From Bacteroidales bacterium (GTDB lineage: Bacteria; Bacteroidota; Bacteroidia; Bacteroidales; Muribaculaceae): 30,674 nucleotides of DNA. Position numbers and translations under genes: made by a program. The stretch spans positions 1-30,674 of the forward strand of contig SFLG01000012.1 in assembly GCA_004553485.1 (NCBI GenBank), written 5' to 3'. Below the pieces are notes generated by a model. That model was not told the origin of the DNA. It made no database searches and worked only from the letters and a program-made list of their open reading frames with translations. Positions 23,171 through 30,674 of this stretch are shown here, piece after piece. Within the stretch, counting starts at the first letter, position 1; the number at the start of each line of letters is the position of its first letter.

Positions 23171-24228
23171 AAAGGATTTTTCTGTTTACCGCCATTCTTG
23201 CCCTCGCCCTCGGCGCCTCGGCACGTCCCATCCTGACGTGGCTGCAGACGACGGCCGACTTCGGCGCCTTTGCCGAGTCGAACGGCCCCGCCATCGCCGT
23301 CTTCCGCGCCGTCAACACCGGCGACGCGCCCCTGGTCGTGCTTGGCGCGCGCGCCAACTGCGGCTGCACCAGGCCCGAGTACGACCACGGCGAGATTGCC
23401 CCCGGCGACACGCTGACGGTATCTGTCACCTACGACCCGACGGGACGCCCCGGACGGTTCACGAAATATGTCTACGTCGACACCAACACCGAGCCGTCGC
23501 GCACCAAGCTCACCATCAAGGGCGTGATAATCGGTGCGCCCGAGACGGTGGCCGTGCGCTACCCGGCGGTGTTCGGGCCCCTGCGCCTGGCGCACCCGGC
23601 GGCGCTGCTGGGACAGGTGACGAAGGGCCACGTCAAATCGTCGTTCGAGCAGGGCTACAACACCTCGGGCCACACCCTGCGCCCCGTCGTGCGCGACACG
23701 CCGAAGTGGCTGGACGTGCGGTGCCCGGGCGACTCGGTAGGGGCCGGCGACTTCGCCTCGCTCAACTTCTTCATCCAGCCCGACAAGACGCCCCTCTACG
23801 GCATCGTCACCGACACGGTGACACTGGTTCCCGACCCCGAGCACTCCGACGAGTCGTTCCGCCTGCCCGTGGTGGTGACTTTTGAGGAGGACTTCTCGCA
23901 CCTCACAGACAAAGAGCTCGCCGAGGCTCCCGCGGCCTCGGTCGACAAGGACACACAGGCCCTGGGACGCGTGCCCGCCGGCACGGACGCCACCGGCGTC
24001 TTCAGCATCACCAACAACGGGCGCAAACCGTTGCTGATAAGGCGTGTGTACACCACCGCCCCCGGCGTCACCTTCGACGCCCCGGACAAGATAAAGCCGG
24101 GCCAGACGGGCAAAATCACCGTCACCGCCCCCGTCACCGCCGCCCCGCTGAACATCCGCATCCAGCTTATAACAAACGACCCCGCGCGCCCCGTGCGCAC
24201 CCTGCGGCTGACCGCCGAGCCGGTTTGA
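23167..24228 (+). CDS. secreted DUF1573 protein, two Ig-like repeats
   Basis: A 353-residue exported protein with signal peptide KRIFLFTAILALALGASA. The first domain, about 20-125, is a DUF1573 copy with its hallmark features: VFRAVNTGDAPLVVLGAR, then NCGCTRPEY, then a Pro-Gly turn and YDPTGRPGRFTKYVYV. A second copy spans about 255-353 (VFSITNNGRKPLLIRRVYT, PGQTGKITVT), but it lacks the CGC pattern. The middle holds a less conserved beta-rich section. DUF1573 proteins are abundant in Bacteroidetes and resemble ASH-type immunoglobulin folds; their role is unknown, perhaps surface or periplasmic binding. The start overlaps the stop of the methyltransferase gene (ATGA), implying coupled translation of a cytosolic RNA enzyme and an envelope protein. 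Confidence 0.9.
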   Translation: MKRIFLFTAILALALGASARPILTWLQTTADFGAFAESNGPAIAVFRAVNTGDAPLVVLGARANCGCTRPEYDHGEIAPGDTLTVSVTYDPTGRPGRFTKYVYVDTNTEPSRTKLTIKGVIIGAPETVAVRYPAVFGPLRLAHPAALLGQVTKGHVKSSFEQGYNTSGHTLRPVVRDTPKWLDVRCPGDSVGAGDFASLNFFIQPDKTPLYGIVTDTVTLVPDPEHSDESFRLPVVVTFEEDFSHLTDKELAEAPAASVDKDTQALGRVPAGTDATGVFSITNNGRKPLLIRRVYTTAPGVTFDAPDKIKPGQTGKITVTAPVTAAPLNIRIQLITNDPARPVRTLRLTAEPV

Positions 24229-24292
24229 CGGCGGGCAGGTTGCTGAAGAACAGAATATTGCAGTCGAAAATATAATCAAAAACCTCAGAGAT

Positions 24293-26701
24293 ATGAAAAA
24301 ATTGTTACTCGGTGCACTGGCACTGACGGCTGTCGCCGCCGCCCAGGCCCGCACCCTTAGTCCCGAAGAGGCCCTGCAGCGTGCCCTGAGCGGTGCGTCG
24401 TCGCAGGCCAAGGCCGTGGCCCTCACCGCCCCCGAGCTCGTCGCCGAGGGCAGCTACAAGGGTTCGCCATCCTACTACGTGTTCTCCAACGACAAGGCCG
24501 CCGTCATCGTCTCGGCCAGCAGCCTTGCCGCTCCCGTGATAGGCTCGCTCGACCGCCCTGTCACCGCGTCCACCCCGATGCCCGAACAGCTAAAGTGGTG
24601 GCTCGGCAACATCGGCAAGGCCATCGCCGAGGCCGAGGCCGCCCCGCAGTCTTTCAGCCTGTCGGGCCTGACTGTCAGCGGCAACGCCGGTATCGCCGGC
24701 AAAAAGGTGCGCTTCGCCGGCAACGCCGCGCAGCCCCGCACCGCCGCCAAGACCGACATCGCCCCCCTGCTCAGTATATACTGGGACCAGGGCAACCCCT
24801 ACAACCTGCTGTGCCCCACTTCGGGCAGCGCACGCTGCTACACCGGCTGCGTGGCAACGGCAACGGCGATGGTGATGAAGCACTATACCTTCCCCGAGAA
24901 AGGCACGGGCACGGTGTCGACGTCGTATAACGGCACAACCCTCACGCTCAGCCTGTCGTCGAAGAAGTTCGACTGGACCAACATGCTCAACTCGTACACC
25001 TCGTCGGCCACCACCAACCAGAAGAACGCCGTGGCCTACCTGATGCAGGCCGTGGGCTATGCCGTGAAGATGAACTACGGCACCGACGCCTCGGGCGCCC
25101 TCACCGCCGACGTCCCCCCGGCCCTCATCAACAACTTCGGCTACGACCAGGGCATCGACTACGTATACCGCGAGTTCTACACCAACGAGGCGTGGGAGGA
25201 TCTGGTCTACGCCGAGCTCCAGGCCAAGCGCCCCATCATCTACGGCGGCCACGGCTCGGACGGCGGCCACCAGTTCATCTGCGACGGCTACCGCGTCAAG
25301 GACGGCTTCTTCCACTTCAACTGGGGCTGGAGCGGCGCCTACGACGGCTACTACGCCCTCAGCAACCTCGTCCCCTCGGGCATGGGTGCCGGCGGCAACA
25401 GCGACGGCTTCACCCAGGGCCAGGACATGCTCACCGGCGTGCGTCCCGCCGTCTCCGGCTCGGTGTCGCCCGATGCCTATATGGGTATCTCCGGCGGCAA
25501 GCTCACCGGCACGGTCTCGGGCCGTCGCGTCACCCTCACGGTAACGAATGACGGAGCCTTCCGCAACTGCTCGTACAAGCCGGCCAACTTAGATATCGGC
25601 TACACCCTCACCGACCAGGCCGGCACCACCACCGGCTACAGCATCTACACGGGCCAGAACATCAACCCGATGTGGGGCTTCACCCAGATGAGCTGCAGCC
25701 TCCCCTCCACCCTTGCCAACGGCACATACAGCCTGGTGCCCGTATACCGCATCAACGGCAAGGGCTCGGCCTGGCTGCCGATGAAGAACAACCCCTACTA
25801 CCCGCAGTATGTCATCGTCACCGTCAACGGCACCAGCGTCACCGTCGAGGACGGCCCGTCGTCGCAGCGCCCCGGCGAGATCGTCGAATGGGAGTTTGAC
25901 AACGCAAGCAGCACCACCGGCTTTGTCGCCGGCAGCACCTTCGACCTGTCGGTGGACGTCACCAACCCCAACGGCGAGAAGCAGACAAAGAAGCTGGTTG
26001 CCGTGATCCTTGACAAGAACTATTACATCCAGGGCAGCTACAAGAGCTACATCCGCTCGTACACCCTCGATGCCGGCCAGAAAAGCAGGCTGACCTTTAA
26101 CGGCGAAATCGACGGCGACGTCACCGCCGGCGAGTACATCGCCGCCATCATCGACCCCGATACGAACGTCATCCTTGTGGGCTGGTATGTCAATGTCGAG
26201 ACCGCCTCGGGCCCCGCCGGCCTGCGCGTCACCTCCATCACCACCAACCCCACCGAGCTTGTCATCGGCGACGCCTTCAAGGCCACCCTCACCGTCTCCA
26301 ACACCTCGTCGTCGCTGGAGCGCGCCACCGTGTCCCTGCACTTCTGCCAGGAAAACCCCGACAATGCCGACGAGGTCATCGACTACGGCCAAGCCGGCTC
26401 CACCAGCATGTTTGTGATGGGCGGTGCCAGCGGCCAGACCTACGACGTTGACTGCACAGTGCCCTCCACCCTCACCCCCGGCGAGTACATCCTTGCCGCC
26501 GTCAAGGACAACAGCGTCATCGGCTACGTCATGGTCAAAGTTGTCAGCGAGCCCGGCGCAGTCACCGACATCACCGTTGACAACGCCACCGGCGATGCCG
26601 TCTACTACGACCTCCAGGGCCGTCCCGTCACCGGCACCCCGGCCCCCGGCCTCTACCTCCGCCGCCAAGGCACTACCGTCACCAAGGTAACCGTCAAGTA
26701 A
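24293..26701 (+). CDS. secreted C10 family cysteine peptidase (streptopain-like)
   Basis: An 802-residue secreted protease. A signal peptide (KKLLLGALALTAVAAAQA) is followed by a prodomain to about residue 155, with the streptopain-propeptide-like stretch YYVFSNDKAAVIVSASSLAAPVIG. The papain-like core begins at IAPLLSIYWDQGNPYN. The catalytic Cys is Cys186 in CYTGCVATATAM and the His is His326 in SDGGHQFICDGY; FNWGWSGAYDGYY follows, as in SpeB. The remaining part, about 390-770, is Ig-like and beta-rich. The extreme C terminus (DLQGRPVTGTPAPGLYLRR) resembles tails that direct secretion and cell-surface attachment by the type IX system. Bacteroides C10 peptidases are known, but this one is far longer than SpeB. 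No promoter is clear in the 64-bp gap upstream. Confidence 0.93.
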   Translation: MKKLLLGALALTAVAAAQARTLSPEEALQRALSGASSQAKAVALTAPELVAEGSYKGSPSYYVFSNDKAAVIVSASSLAAPVIGSLDRPVTASTPMPEQLKWWLGNIGKAIAEAEAAPQSFSLSGLTVSGNAGIAGKKVRFAGNAAQPRTAAKTDIAPLLSIYWDQGNPYNLLCPTSGSARCYTGCVATATAMVMKHYTFPEKGTGTVSTSYNGTTLTLSLSSKKFDWTNMLNSYTSSATTNQKNAVAYLMQAVGYAVKMNYGTDASGALTADVPPALINNFGYDQGIDYVYREFYTNEAWEDLVYAELQAKRPIIYGGHGSDGGHQFICDGYRVKDGFFHFNWGWSGAYDGYYALSNLVPSGMGAGGNSDGFTQGQDMLTGVRPAVSGSVSPDAYMGISGGKLTGTVSGRRVTLTVTNDGAFRNCSYKPANLDIGYTLTDQAGTTTGYSIYTGQNINPMWGFTQMSCSLPSTLANGTYSLVPVYRINGKGSAWLPMKNNPYYPQYVIVTVNGTSVTVEDGPSSQRPGEIVEWEFDNASSTTGFVAGSTFDLSVDVTNPNGEKQTKKLVAVILDKNYYIQGSYKSYIRSYTLDAGQKSRLTFNGEIDGDVTAGEYIAAIIDPDTNVILVGWYVNVETASGPAGLRVTSITTNPTELVIGDAFKATLTVSNTSSSLERATVSLHFCQENPDNADEVIDYGQAGSTSMFVMGGASGQTYDVDCTVPSTLTPGEYILAAVKDNSVIGYVMVKVVSEPGAVTDITVDNATGDAVYYDLQGRPVTGTPAPGLYLRRQGTTVTKVTVK

Positions 26702-26738
26702 GCCTCCCCTCCCCGCACGCCCTGAAGTGCGCCCACAT

Positions 26739-26780
26739 AACCGGGCACCGCAGCCTCCCTGCCGCGGTGCCCGGTTTCGT
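26739..26780 (+). terminator. C10 peptidase terminator
   Basis: AACCGGGCACCGC and GCGGTGCCCGGTT form a 13-bp perfect stem around a 12-nt loop, followed by the T-rich TCGT. It lies 37 bp after the peptidase stop. The T tract is short, but stem strength and position support termination. Confidence 0.8.
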
Positions 26781-26782
26781 TC

Positions 26783-26822
26783 TGCCCCGCCCGTCCCCGT
26801 TTTGCCCGACCCGTCCCCGTTT
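26783..26822 (+). repeat. 20-bp tandem duplication
   Basis: Two adjacent 20-bp units, each ending CCGTCCCCGTTT, differ at two positions. They follow the terminator and have no coding role that I can see. Confidence 0.75.
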
Positions 26823-26884
26823 TGTGATGCCGCCCCCCGGCCGGCCAATACTTAACAATGCGGGCTTGCATAATTTGCCCTTTT

Positions 26885-26918
26885 TTTGTTTAGGTGTGCA
26901 AAAAAAATTGTAACTTTA
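26885..26918 (+). promoter_or_regulatory. promoter of the C39-like gene
   Basis: TTTG (26885-26888) is followed after 22 nt by TAACTTTA, one base off the TAnnTTTG consensus. Transcription would begin near 26925, giving a leader of about 240 nt, unusually long. Confidence 0.6.
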
Positions 26919-27069
26919 CAGGCTAAATAAGAGCGTATTGGAAAATAACCTTAAAAATTGCCGGCTTAGGCGTGGTTTTTCTTGAAAAAAACAGAGGAAA
27001 ATCCGCTTAAAACAGACAAGCGACAAACAGGCTGCGCCAAACCGGCAGGCCGTATCCGACAAAGAAAAC

Positions 27070-27123
27070 AACTTCAGATACCGACGAAACTTTTGATACA
27101 GAAGAAACTTCAGATACCGACGA
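27070..27123 (+). repeat. 18-bp tandem repeat, three units, in a 5' leader
   Basis: Units 1 (27070-27087) and 3 (27106-27123) are identical, AACTTCAGATACCGACGA. The middle unit (27088-27105), AACTTTTGATACAGAAGA, keeps 14 of 18 positions. The array ends 44 bp before the start codon of the C39-like gene. Confidence 0.88.
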
Positions 27124-27167
27124 GAAAATTATTAAAATTCAAATCATAAACTTTAATTCTAAAACCT

Positions 27168-30100
27168 ATGCACCTAAAGCATCTTTCCCGGTCGCTCTAC
27201 CGCGGCACGCTGCTGGCTCTGGCCGGCGTGTGCGCTGTTTCGGCGACGGCACAAGTAAACTATTACGAGTGCCAGGACTTAGGCTATGTCACCGAGACCT
27301 TCAACACGAAGGCCGGTATGGTGGCCGTGTCCAATAAGGGCTCCGAGATCTTCCTGGTCGACGGCAGCAATGCCATGAAGTCGCTTGTGGCATCGCCCGG
27401 CGCCGGCATGTATGTCAACGTCAGCAAGGACGGTCGCTACGTGGGCTTTAAGAGTATCAACGCCAACGGCGAACAGGCTCCCGCCCTGCTCGAAGTCGCC
27501 ACCGGCAAAGTCACTCTGCTCGAGAATTACACTGACCAGTGCGGACAGGTATCGTTTGCCGACGACGGCACCATCGCCTATCCCGTGGGCACCAATCTCA
27601 TCGTCCGCAAGGGCAGCCAGTCGAAGTCGTACGACCTCGGCGGCGTGATGAACATCGTCAACCTCAACCCCGCCGGCACCGAGGCCGCCTACGCCACCAT
27701 CGACGGTGACATGTTCATCCTCGACCTCGCCACCGGCGCCAAGCAGGCCCTGGGCAACCAGCAGGCCTACCGCCCCCACTGGTCGCCCGACGGCACCAAG
27801 CTGGCTATTCAGAAGGTCAACGGCGACCTGCTCAGCTACGACAAGGCCGCCAAGCGTATATACAACCTCGGCGCCGCCAACTCGGTAAGCTGGGTCGGCA
27901 ACAGCGACCTGGTAATTACCCGCGCGCAGCGCGAGAACGAGCTGCTGGTCAAAGGTGCCTCGGTTATGAAGATGCGTTTTGACGGCAAGAACGCCGAGAC
28001 CCTCGTCGCCCTCACCGAAGGCACACCCGTCTCGGCCACCCTCGAAGGCAAGAAGCTCGTCGTCTCGTACGCCAACGGCGACGAGCGCGGCATCACCGAG
28101 ACCACCTTCACCGGCGACGTCCGCATGGGCGCCCCCGCCAAGGTGAAACGCCTCGCCAAGTTTGCCCGCGGCCAGCGCGTGGGCCGCTACGTCGCCAACA
28201 ACTTCGGCGGCTACGAGCGTCCCTCGGTAGAGAGCTTAGGTGTCGAAGGCTTCAAGGAATACGCCAAGCAGCTCGAGGAAGAGCAGAAAAACCCCAACAA
28301 GGCTCCCCTCAAGGGTAACGACATCGGCCTCACCGCCATCCCCTACATCAACCAGGTATGGGATACCCCCGCCCTCGGCGGCAGCACGGCCTACGGCTAC
28401 GTTTGCTGCGCCCCCACCTCGTCGTGTATGATGCTGGCCTGGTACGGCAAGTTCAAGGGCATGGAAAGCTGGACGGCCTCGCGTTCGAGCGCCAACCCCG
28501 CCAAGGGTACCAACTACTCAAAGTTCATCGCTCTGCAGTATACGTCGGTAACAGGCTATAACTTCAAGACCAGCGCCAGCGGCGGTGGATACTGGGGTTA
28601 CACCTACAACGTCAAGGGCGGTTACGGCTACATGTGGGGCAACGGCTCGCCCGCCTCGATGATGGCCAAGTTCCACATTAATAACGGCGCCACCAGTTCA
28701 TCTTTCTCCTCAAGCTGGAGTACGCTGACCACCGAGTGCGGCGCCAACCGCCCCTACATCATCTGTCTTGCCAACGGCACCGGCGGCCACGTGGTAATGG
28801 TGTTCCGCGCCAACCAGATTGCCTACAACAACGGTTCGGGCACATACGCCAAGACCGGCTCGTTTGTCTGCCACGACCCCTACGGCGACTACAACGGCTC
28901 GTCATACCCCAACTGGGACGGCCGCTACTCGTCGTACGACTGGCCCGGCTACAACAACGGCCGCGCAAACATCGGCACATTCTACTGGGGCTGCGTGACC
29001 AAGGCAACGGGTTCGGCTCCCACCACCAACCCCACCATCACAGTAAGCCCCAAAGACGTTAAATTCACCTGCCAGCTCAACGAGACTCCCACCATTTCGG
29101 TGAATGTCACCGGTAAGGACCTCGCCGGCGACATCTCCGTAGCATCGAGCCACAGCTGGCGTTTCGAGGTTTCGCCCACAACTCTGCCCAAGACCGGCGG
29201 CACAATCAAAATCAAGATGGCGCACTCCGAAAAGGCCGGTACATACGGCCAGTACGGTACGGCCATCGCCGGCACCTTCTATGTGCGCGTCAAGAGCGGC
29301 ACGGCAGAGCAGACCATCAACATCACCGCCGACGTCACCGCTCCGCCGCTGACGGGCGTCACCGAAAAGTACGTTTACTCGGTCAACAAGGGCAATGCCT
29401 CTGCCAACGGCTATGACTTCTCCAAAATCCGCAACTTTGTATACCACAACGGCAAGCTGTACTGCGTATACGACAGCAAGGAGATTCTCGTGCTGGCCGC
29501 CCAGACCGGCAAAAAGCTGGGCGTCCTCTCCAACGGAACGGTAGTCAAGGGCGGTTCGGCCACTCTGGCCGACGTCAAGGTTATCGACGGCGTTATCGTT
29601 GCCTCCAACATCGCTACCGCCGCCAATGGCGAGTCGCTGCGTCTCTATGCCTGGGAGAGCGACGAGGCCGCTCCCTATCTGCTGTTCGAGACCAAGGATT
29701 TCCAGGGCGCACCGCGTGTCGGCGACTGCCTTGAGATGAGCGGTACGTTCAAGACCGACTGCTGGTTTGCCTTCGCCAACGACGACGGCACCAATACGCG
29801 CATCATCGAGTACCACCGTAAGGACGGTGTCTGGACCGCCAAGAACACCAAGGTGCTCAAGGACGGCAAGCAGTACAAGCTCAGCTCGACGGCACGTGCA
29901 TATCCCAAAGGCTCGGGCTGGTGGGTAAACGGCAAGGGCAACTTCCCCGCCTGGACCAACAACCTCGGCGACGGCACCTGCACCGTACAGTGCCAGAACA
30001 ACACCGGCCAGAACCGCGGTTCGGACCACCATGAGTTCAACTGGAAGGGCCTCAAATATGCCATCAACACCGTTTATGACGACGTAAACGGCGCGAACGG

Positions 30101-30674
30101 CCGCATGCGTATCATCCAGGACAAGGCCGGCGACTTCTCGTCGACCAGCGAAATCGGCAAATGGCCCGCTGCAGGCCTCGGCCCGGCTAACTCCAATGTC
30201 AACGGTACCGGCGACTGCATGGTCAACACCGACGGTCAGGAATATTTAGAGTCTTGGGTGCTCATCACCGGTCAGGGCCTCGGTTACTACACCGTAGGCA
30301 ACCCGCCCGCACAGAACCCCTCGGAATTCACTCCCGCCGCTGTCGAGAAGACTCCCGTCATCAAGGTTGACAAGACTTCGCTGTCGCTTGCCTCAAAGGT
30401 AGGAGAGACAGCCGAAGGCACAATCGCTGTCACCGTCAGCGACCTGCGCGAGAATGTCATGGCCAACCTCAGCGGCTCGGGCGCCAACGCCTTCACCATC
30501 TCACCCAATAACCTGTCAGCCAGCGGTACAATCACCGTTACCTACCATCCCGAGGCAGCCGGCACACACGAGGCTGTTATCACCCTGACCTCGAAGGACG
30601 CCCAGAGCGTATCGGTAAACCTCAAAGGTACCGCCGAGTCGAATGTCCCCAAAGGCTCCATCGAGGCTACCGCC
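27168..30674 (+). CDS. large secreted C39-like cysteine peptidase with N-terminal propeller and Ig-like domains (partial, runs off the window)
   Basis: An open frame of 1169 codons from ATG at 27168 to the window end without a stop. The N terminus is a signal peptide ending in AVSATA. Residues about 30-330 look like a WD40/PD40-type beta propeller, with a TolB-like blade motif YRPHWSPDGTKLAIQ. A charged linker (KQLEEEQKNPNKAP) leads to a C39-like papain-fold domain at about 385-615: Cys414 in YVCCAPTSSCMML, His541 in TGGHVVMVF and Asp570 in CHDPYGD form the likely catalytic set. An Ig-like domain follows (about 620-725), then a second propeller-like section resembling DUF4623 (about 730-1050), then another Ig-like domain (about 1063-1160). 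The C-terminal end is unseen. Its target is unknown. Confidence 0.85.
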   Translation, partial: MHLKHLSRSLYRGTLLALAGVCAVSATAQVNYYECQDLGYVTETFNTKAGMVAVSNKGSEIFLVDGSNAMKSLVASPGAGMYVNVSKDGRYVGFKSINANGEQAPALLEVATGKVTLLENYTDQCGQVSFADDGTIAYPVGTNLIVRKGSQSKSYDLGGVMNIVNLNPAGTEAAYATIDGDMFILDLATGAKQALGNQQAYRPHWSPDGTKLAIQKVNGDLLSYDKAAKRIYNLGAANSVSWVGNSDLVITRAQRENELLVKGASVMKMRFDGKNAETLVALTEGTPVSATLEGKKLVVSYANGDERGITETTFTGDVRMGAPAKVKRLAKFARGQRVGRYVANNFGGYERPSVESLGVEGFKEYAKQLEEEQKNPNKAPLKGNDIGLTAIPYINQVWDTPALGGSTAYGYVCCAPTSSCMMLAWYGKFKGMESWTASRSSANPAKGTNYSKFIALQYTSVTGYNFKTSASGGGYWGYTYNVKGGYGYMWGNGSPASMMAKFHINNGATSSSFSSSWSTLTTECGANRPYIICLANGTGGHVVMVFRANQIAYNNGSGTYAKTGSFVCHDPYGDYNGSSYPNWDGRYSSYDWPGYNNGRANIGTFYWGCVTKATGSAPTTNPTITVSPKDVKFTCQLNETPTISVNVTGKDLAGDISVASSHSWRFEVSPTTLPKTGGTIKIKMAHSEKAGTYGQYGTAIAGTFYVRVKSGTAEQTINITADVTAPPLTGVTEKYVYSVNKGNASANGYDFSKIRNFVYHNGKLYCVYDSKEILVLAAQTGKKLGVLSNGTVVKGGSATLADVKVIDGVIVASNIATAANGESLRLYAWESDEAAPYLLFETKDFQGAPRVGDCLEMSGTFKTDCWFAFANDDGTNTRIIEYHRKDGVWTAKNTKVLKDGKQYKLSSTARAYPKGSGWWVNGKGNFPAWTNNLGDGTCTVQCQNNTGQNRGSDHHEFNWKGLKYAINTVYDDVNGANGRMRIIQDKAGDFSSTSEIGKWPAAGLGPANSNVNGTGDCMVNTDGQEYLESWVLITGQGLGYYTVGNPPAQNPSEFTPAAVEKTPVIKVDKTSLSLASKVGETAEGTIAVTVSDLRENVMANLSGSGANAFTISPNNLSASGTITVTYHPEAAGTHEAVITLTSKDAQSVSVNLKGTAESNVPKGSIEATA

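Larger units (their letters stand above)
26702..27167. other. long intergenic region and leader of the C39-like gene
   Basis: This 466-bp stretch contains, from left to right, a strong terminator (26739-26780), a 20-bp tandem duplication (26783-26822), a promoter (26885-26918), and a leader of about 240 nt that ends in three 18-bp repeats (27070-27123). A 55-codon frame beginning with TTG at 26982 runs through the repeats to 27149; it is probably not a gene. Confidence 0.75.

Noticed and set aside
25589..26848. 419-codon open frame on the minus strand opposite the C10 peptidase
   Set aside because: Its translation is Gly/Val/Asp-rich low-complexity sequence, and the frame is covered by the well-supported peptidase gene.
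26982..27149. 55-codon frame with TTG start in the leader of the C39-like gene
   Set aside because: Only a TTG start is available and the peptide mostly reflects the 18-bp repeats. Kept as part of the repeat finding, not as a gene.

Overview
The window looks like chromosomal DNA from a GC-rich member of the Bacteroidales, most like the gut Muribaculaceae. This rests on several signs. Promoters fit the Bacteroidetes pattern (TTTG or TTGC, about 19 nt, then TAnnTTTG) and starts lack strong Shine-Dalgarno sequences. Marker families are present (DUF3467, DUF1573, NigD-like lipoprotein, C10 peptidase, a type IX secretion-like C-terminal tail). The gene pair recF-DUF721 is also typical. The exact genus cannot be read from the sequence alone.

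Layout. 1-101 is the 3' end of a 5S rRNA and the terminator of an rRNA operon. 223-6482 runs on the + strand: an orphan LolD-like ABC ATPase, a NigD-like lipoprotein, a DUF3467 protein, cysS, a RecD/Dda-like helicase, and a GAPDH gene with its own promoter and terminator. 6531-6828 is a repeat-rich spacer. 6829-10321 is a minus-strand cluster, in transcription order cytidylate kinase-like protein, secreted esterase, recF, DUF721, thioesterase. 10405-11620 is a complete malate dehydrogenase unit (promoter, gene, terminator), followed by tRNA-Asp(GTC), also with promoter and terminator. 11945-15365 is a tight minus-strand four-gene operon: ATP-grasp enzyme, PlsC/OlsA-like acyltransferase, CDP-alcohol phosphatidyltransferase, HAD hydrolase. 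Across a divergent promoter region, 15684-24228 carries pheT, yebC, mutS, an RsmF-like rRNA methyltransferase and a DUF1573 protein on the + strand. The right end holds two secreted papain-fold proteases: a C10 (streptopain-like) peptidase and a very large C39-like multidomain protein that runs off the window.

Most genes are housekeeping: translation (cysS, pheT, rRNA methyltransferase, tRNA-Asp), central carbon metabolism (gapdh, mdh) and DNA maintenance (recF, DUF721, mutS, RecD-like helicase). The most likely undescribed system is the four-gene operon at 11945-15365. Its gene content suggests a pathway for a phospholipid or amino-acid-containing lipid: an activating ligase or kinase, an acyl transfer step, head-group transfer from a CDP-alcohol, and a possible dephosphorylation step. 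Two of its enzymes have departures from the usual catalytic motifs. The second most interesting item is the large C39-like protein, which joins a WD40-like propeller to a cysteine protease core and is preceded by a long leader with three 18-bp tandem repeats.
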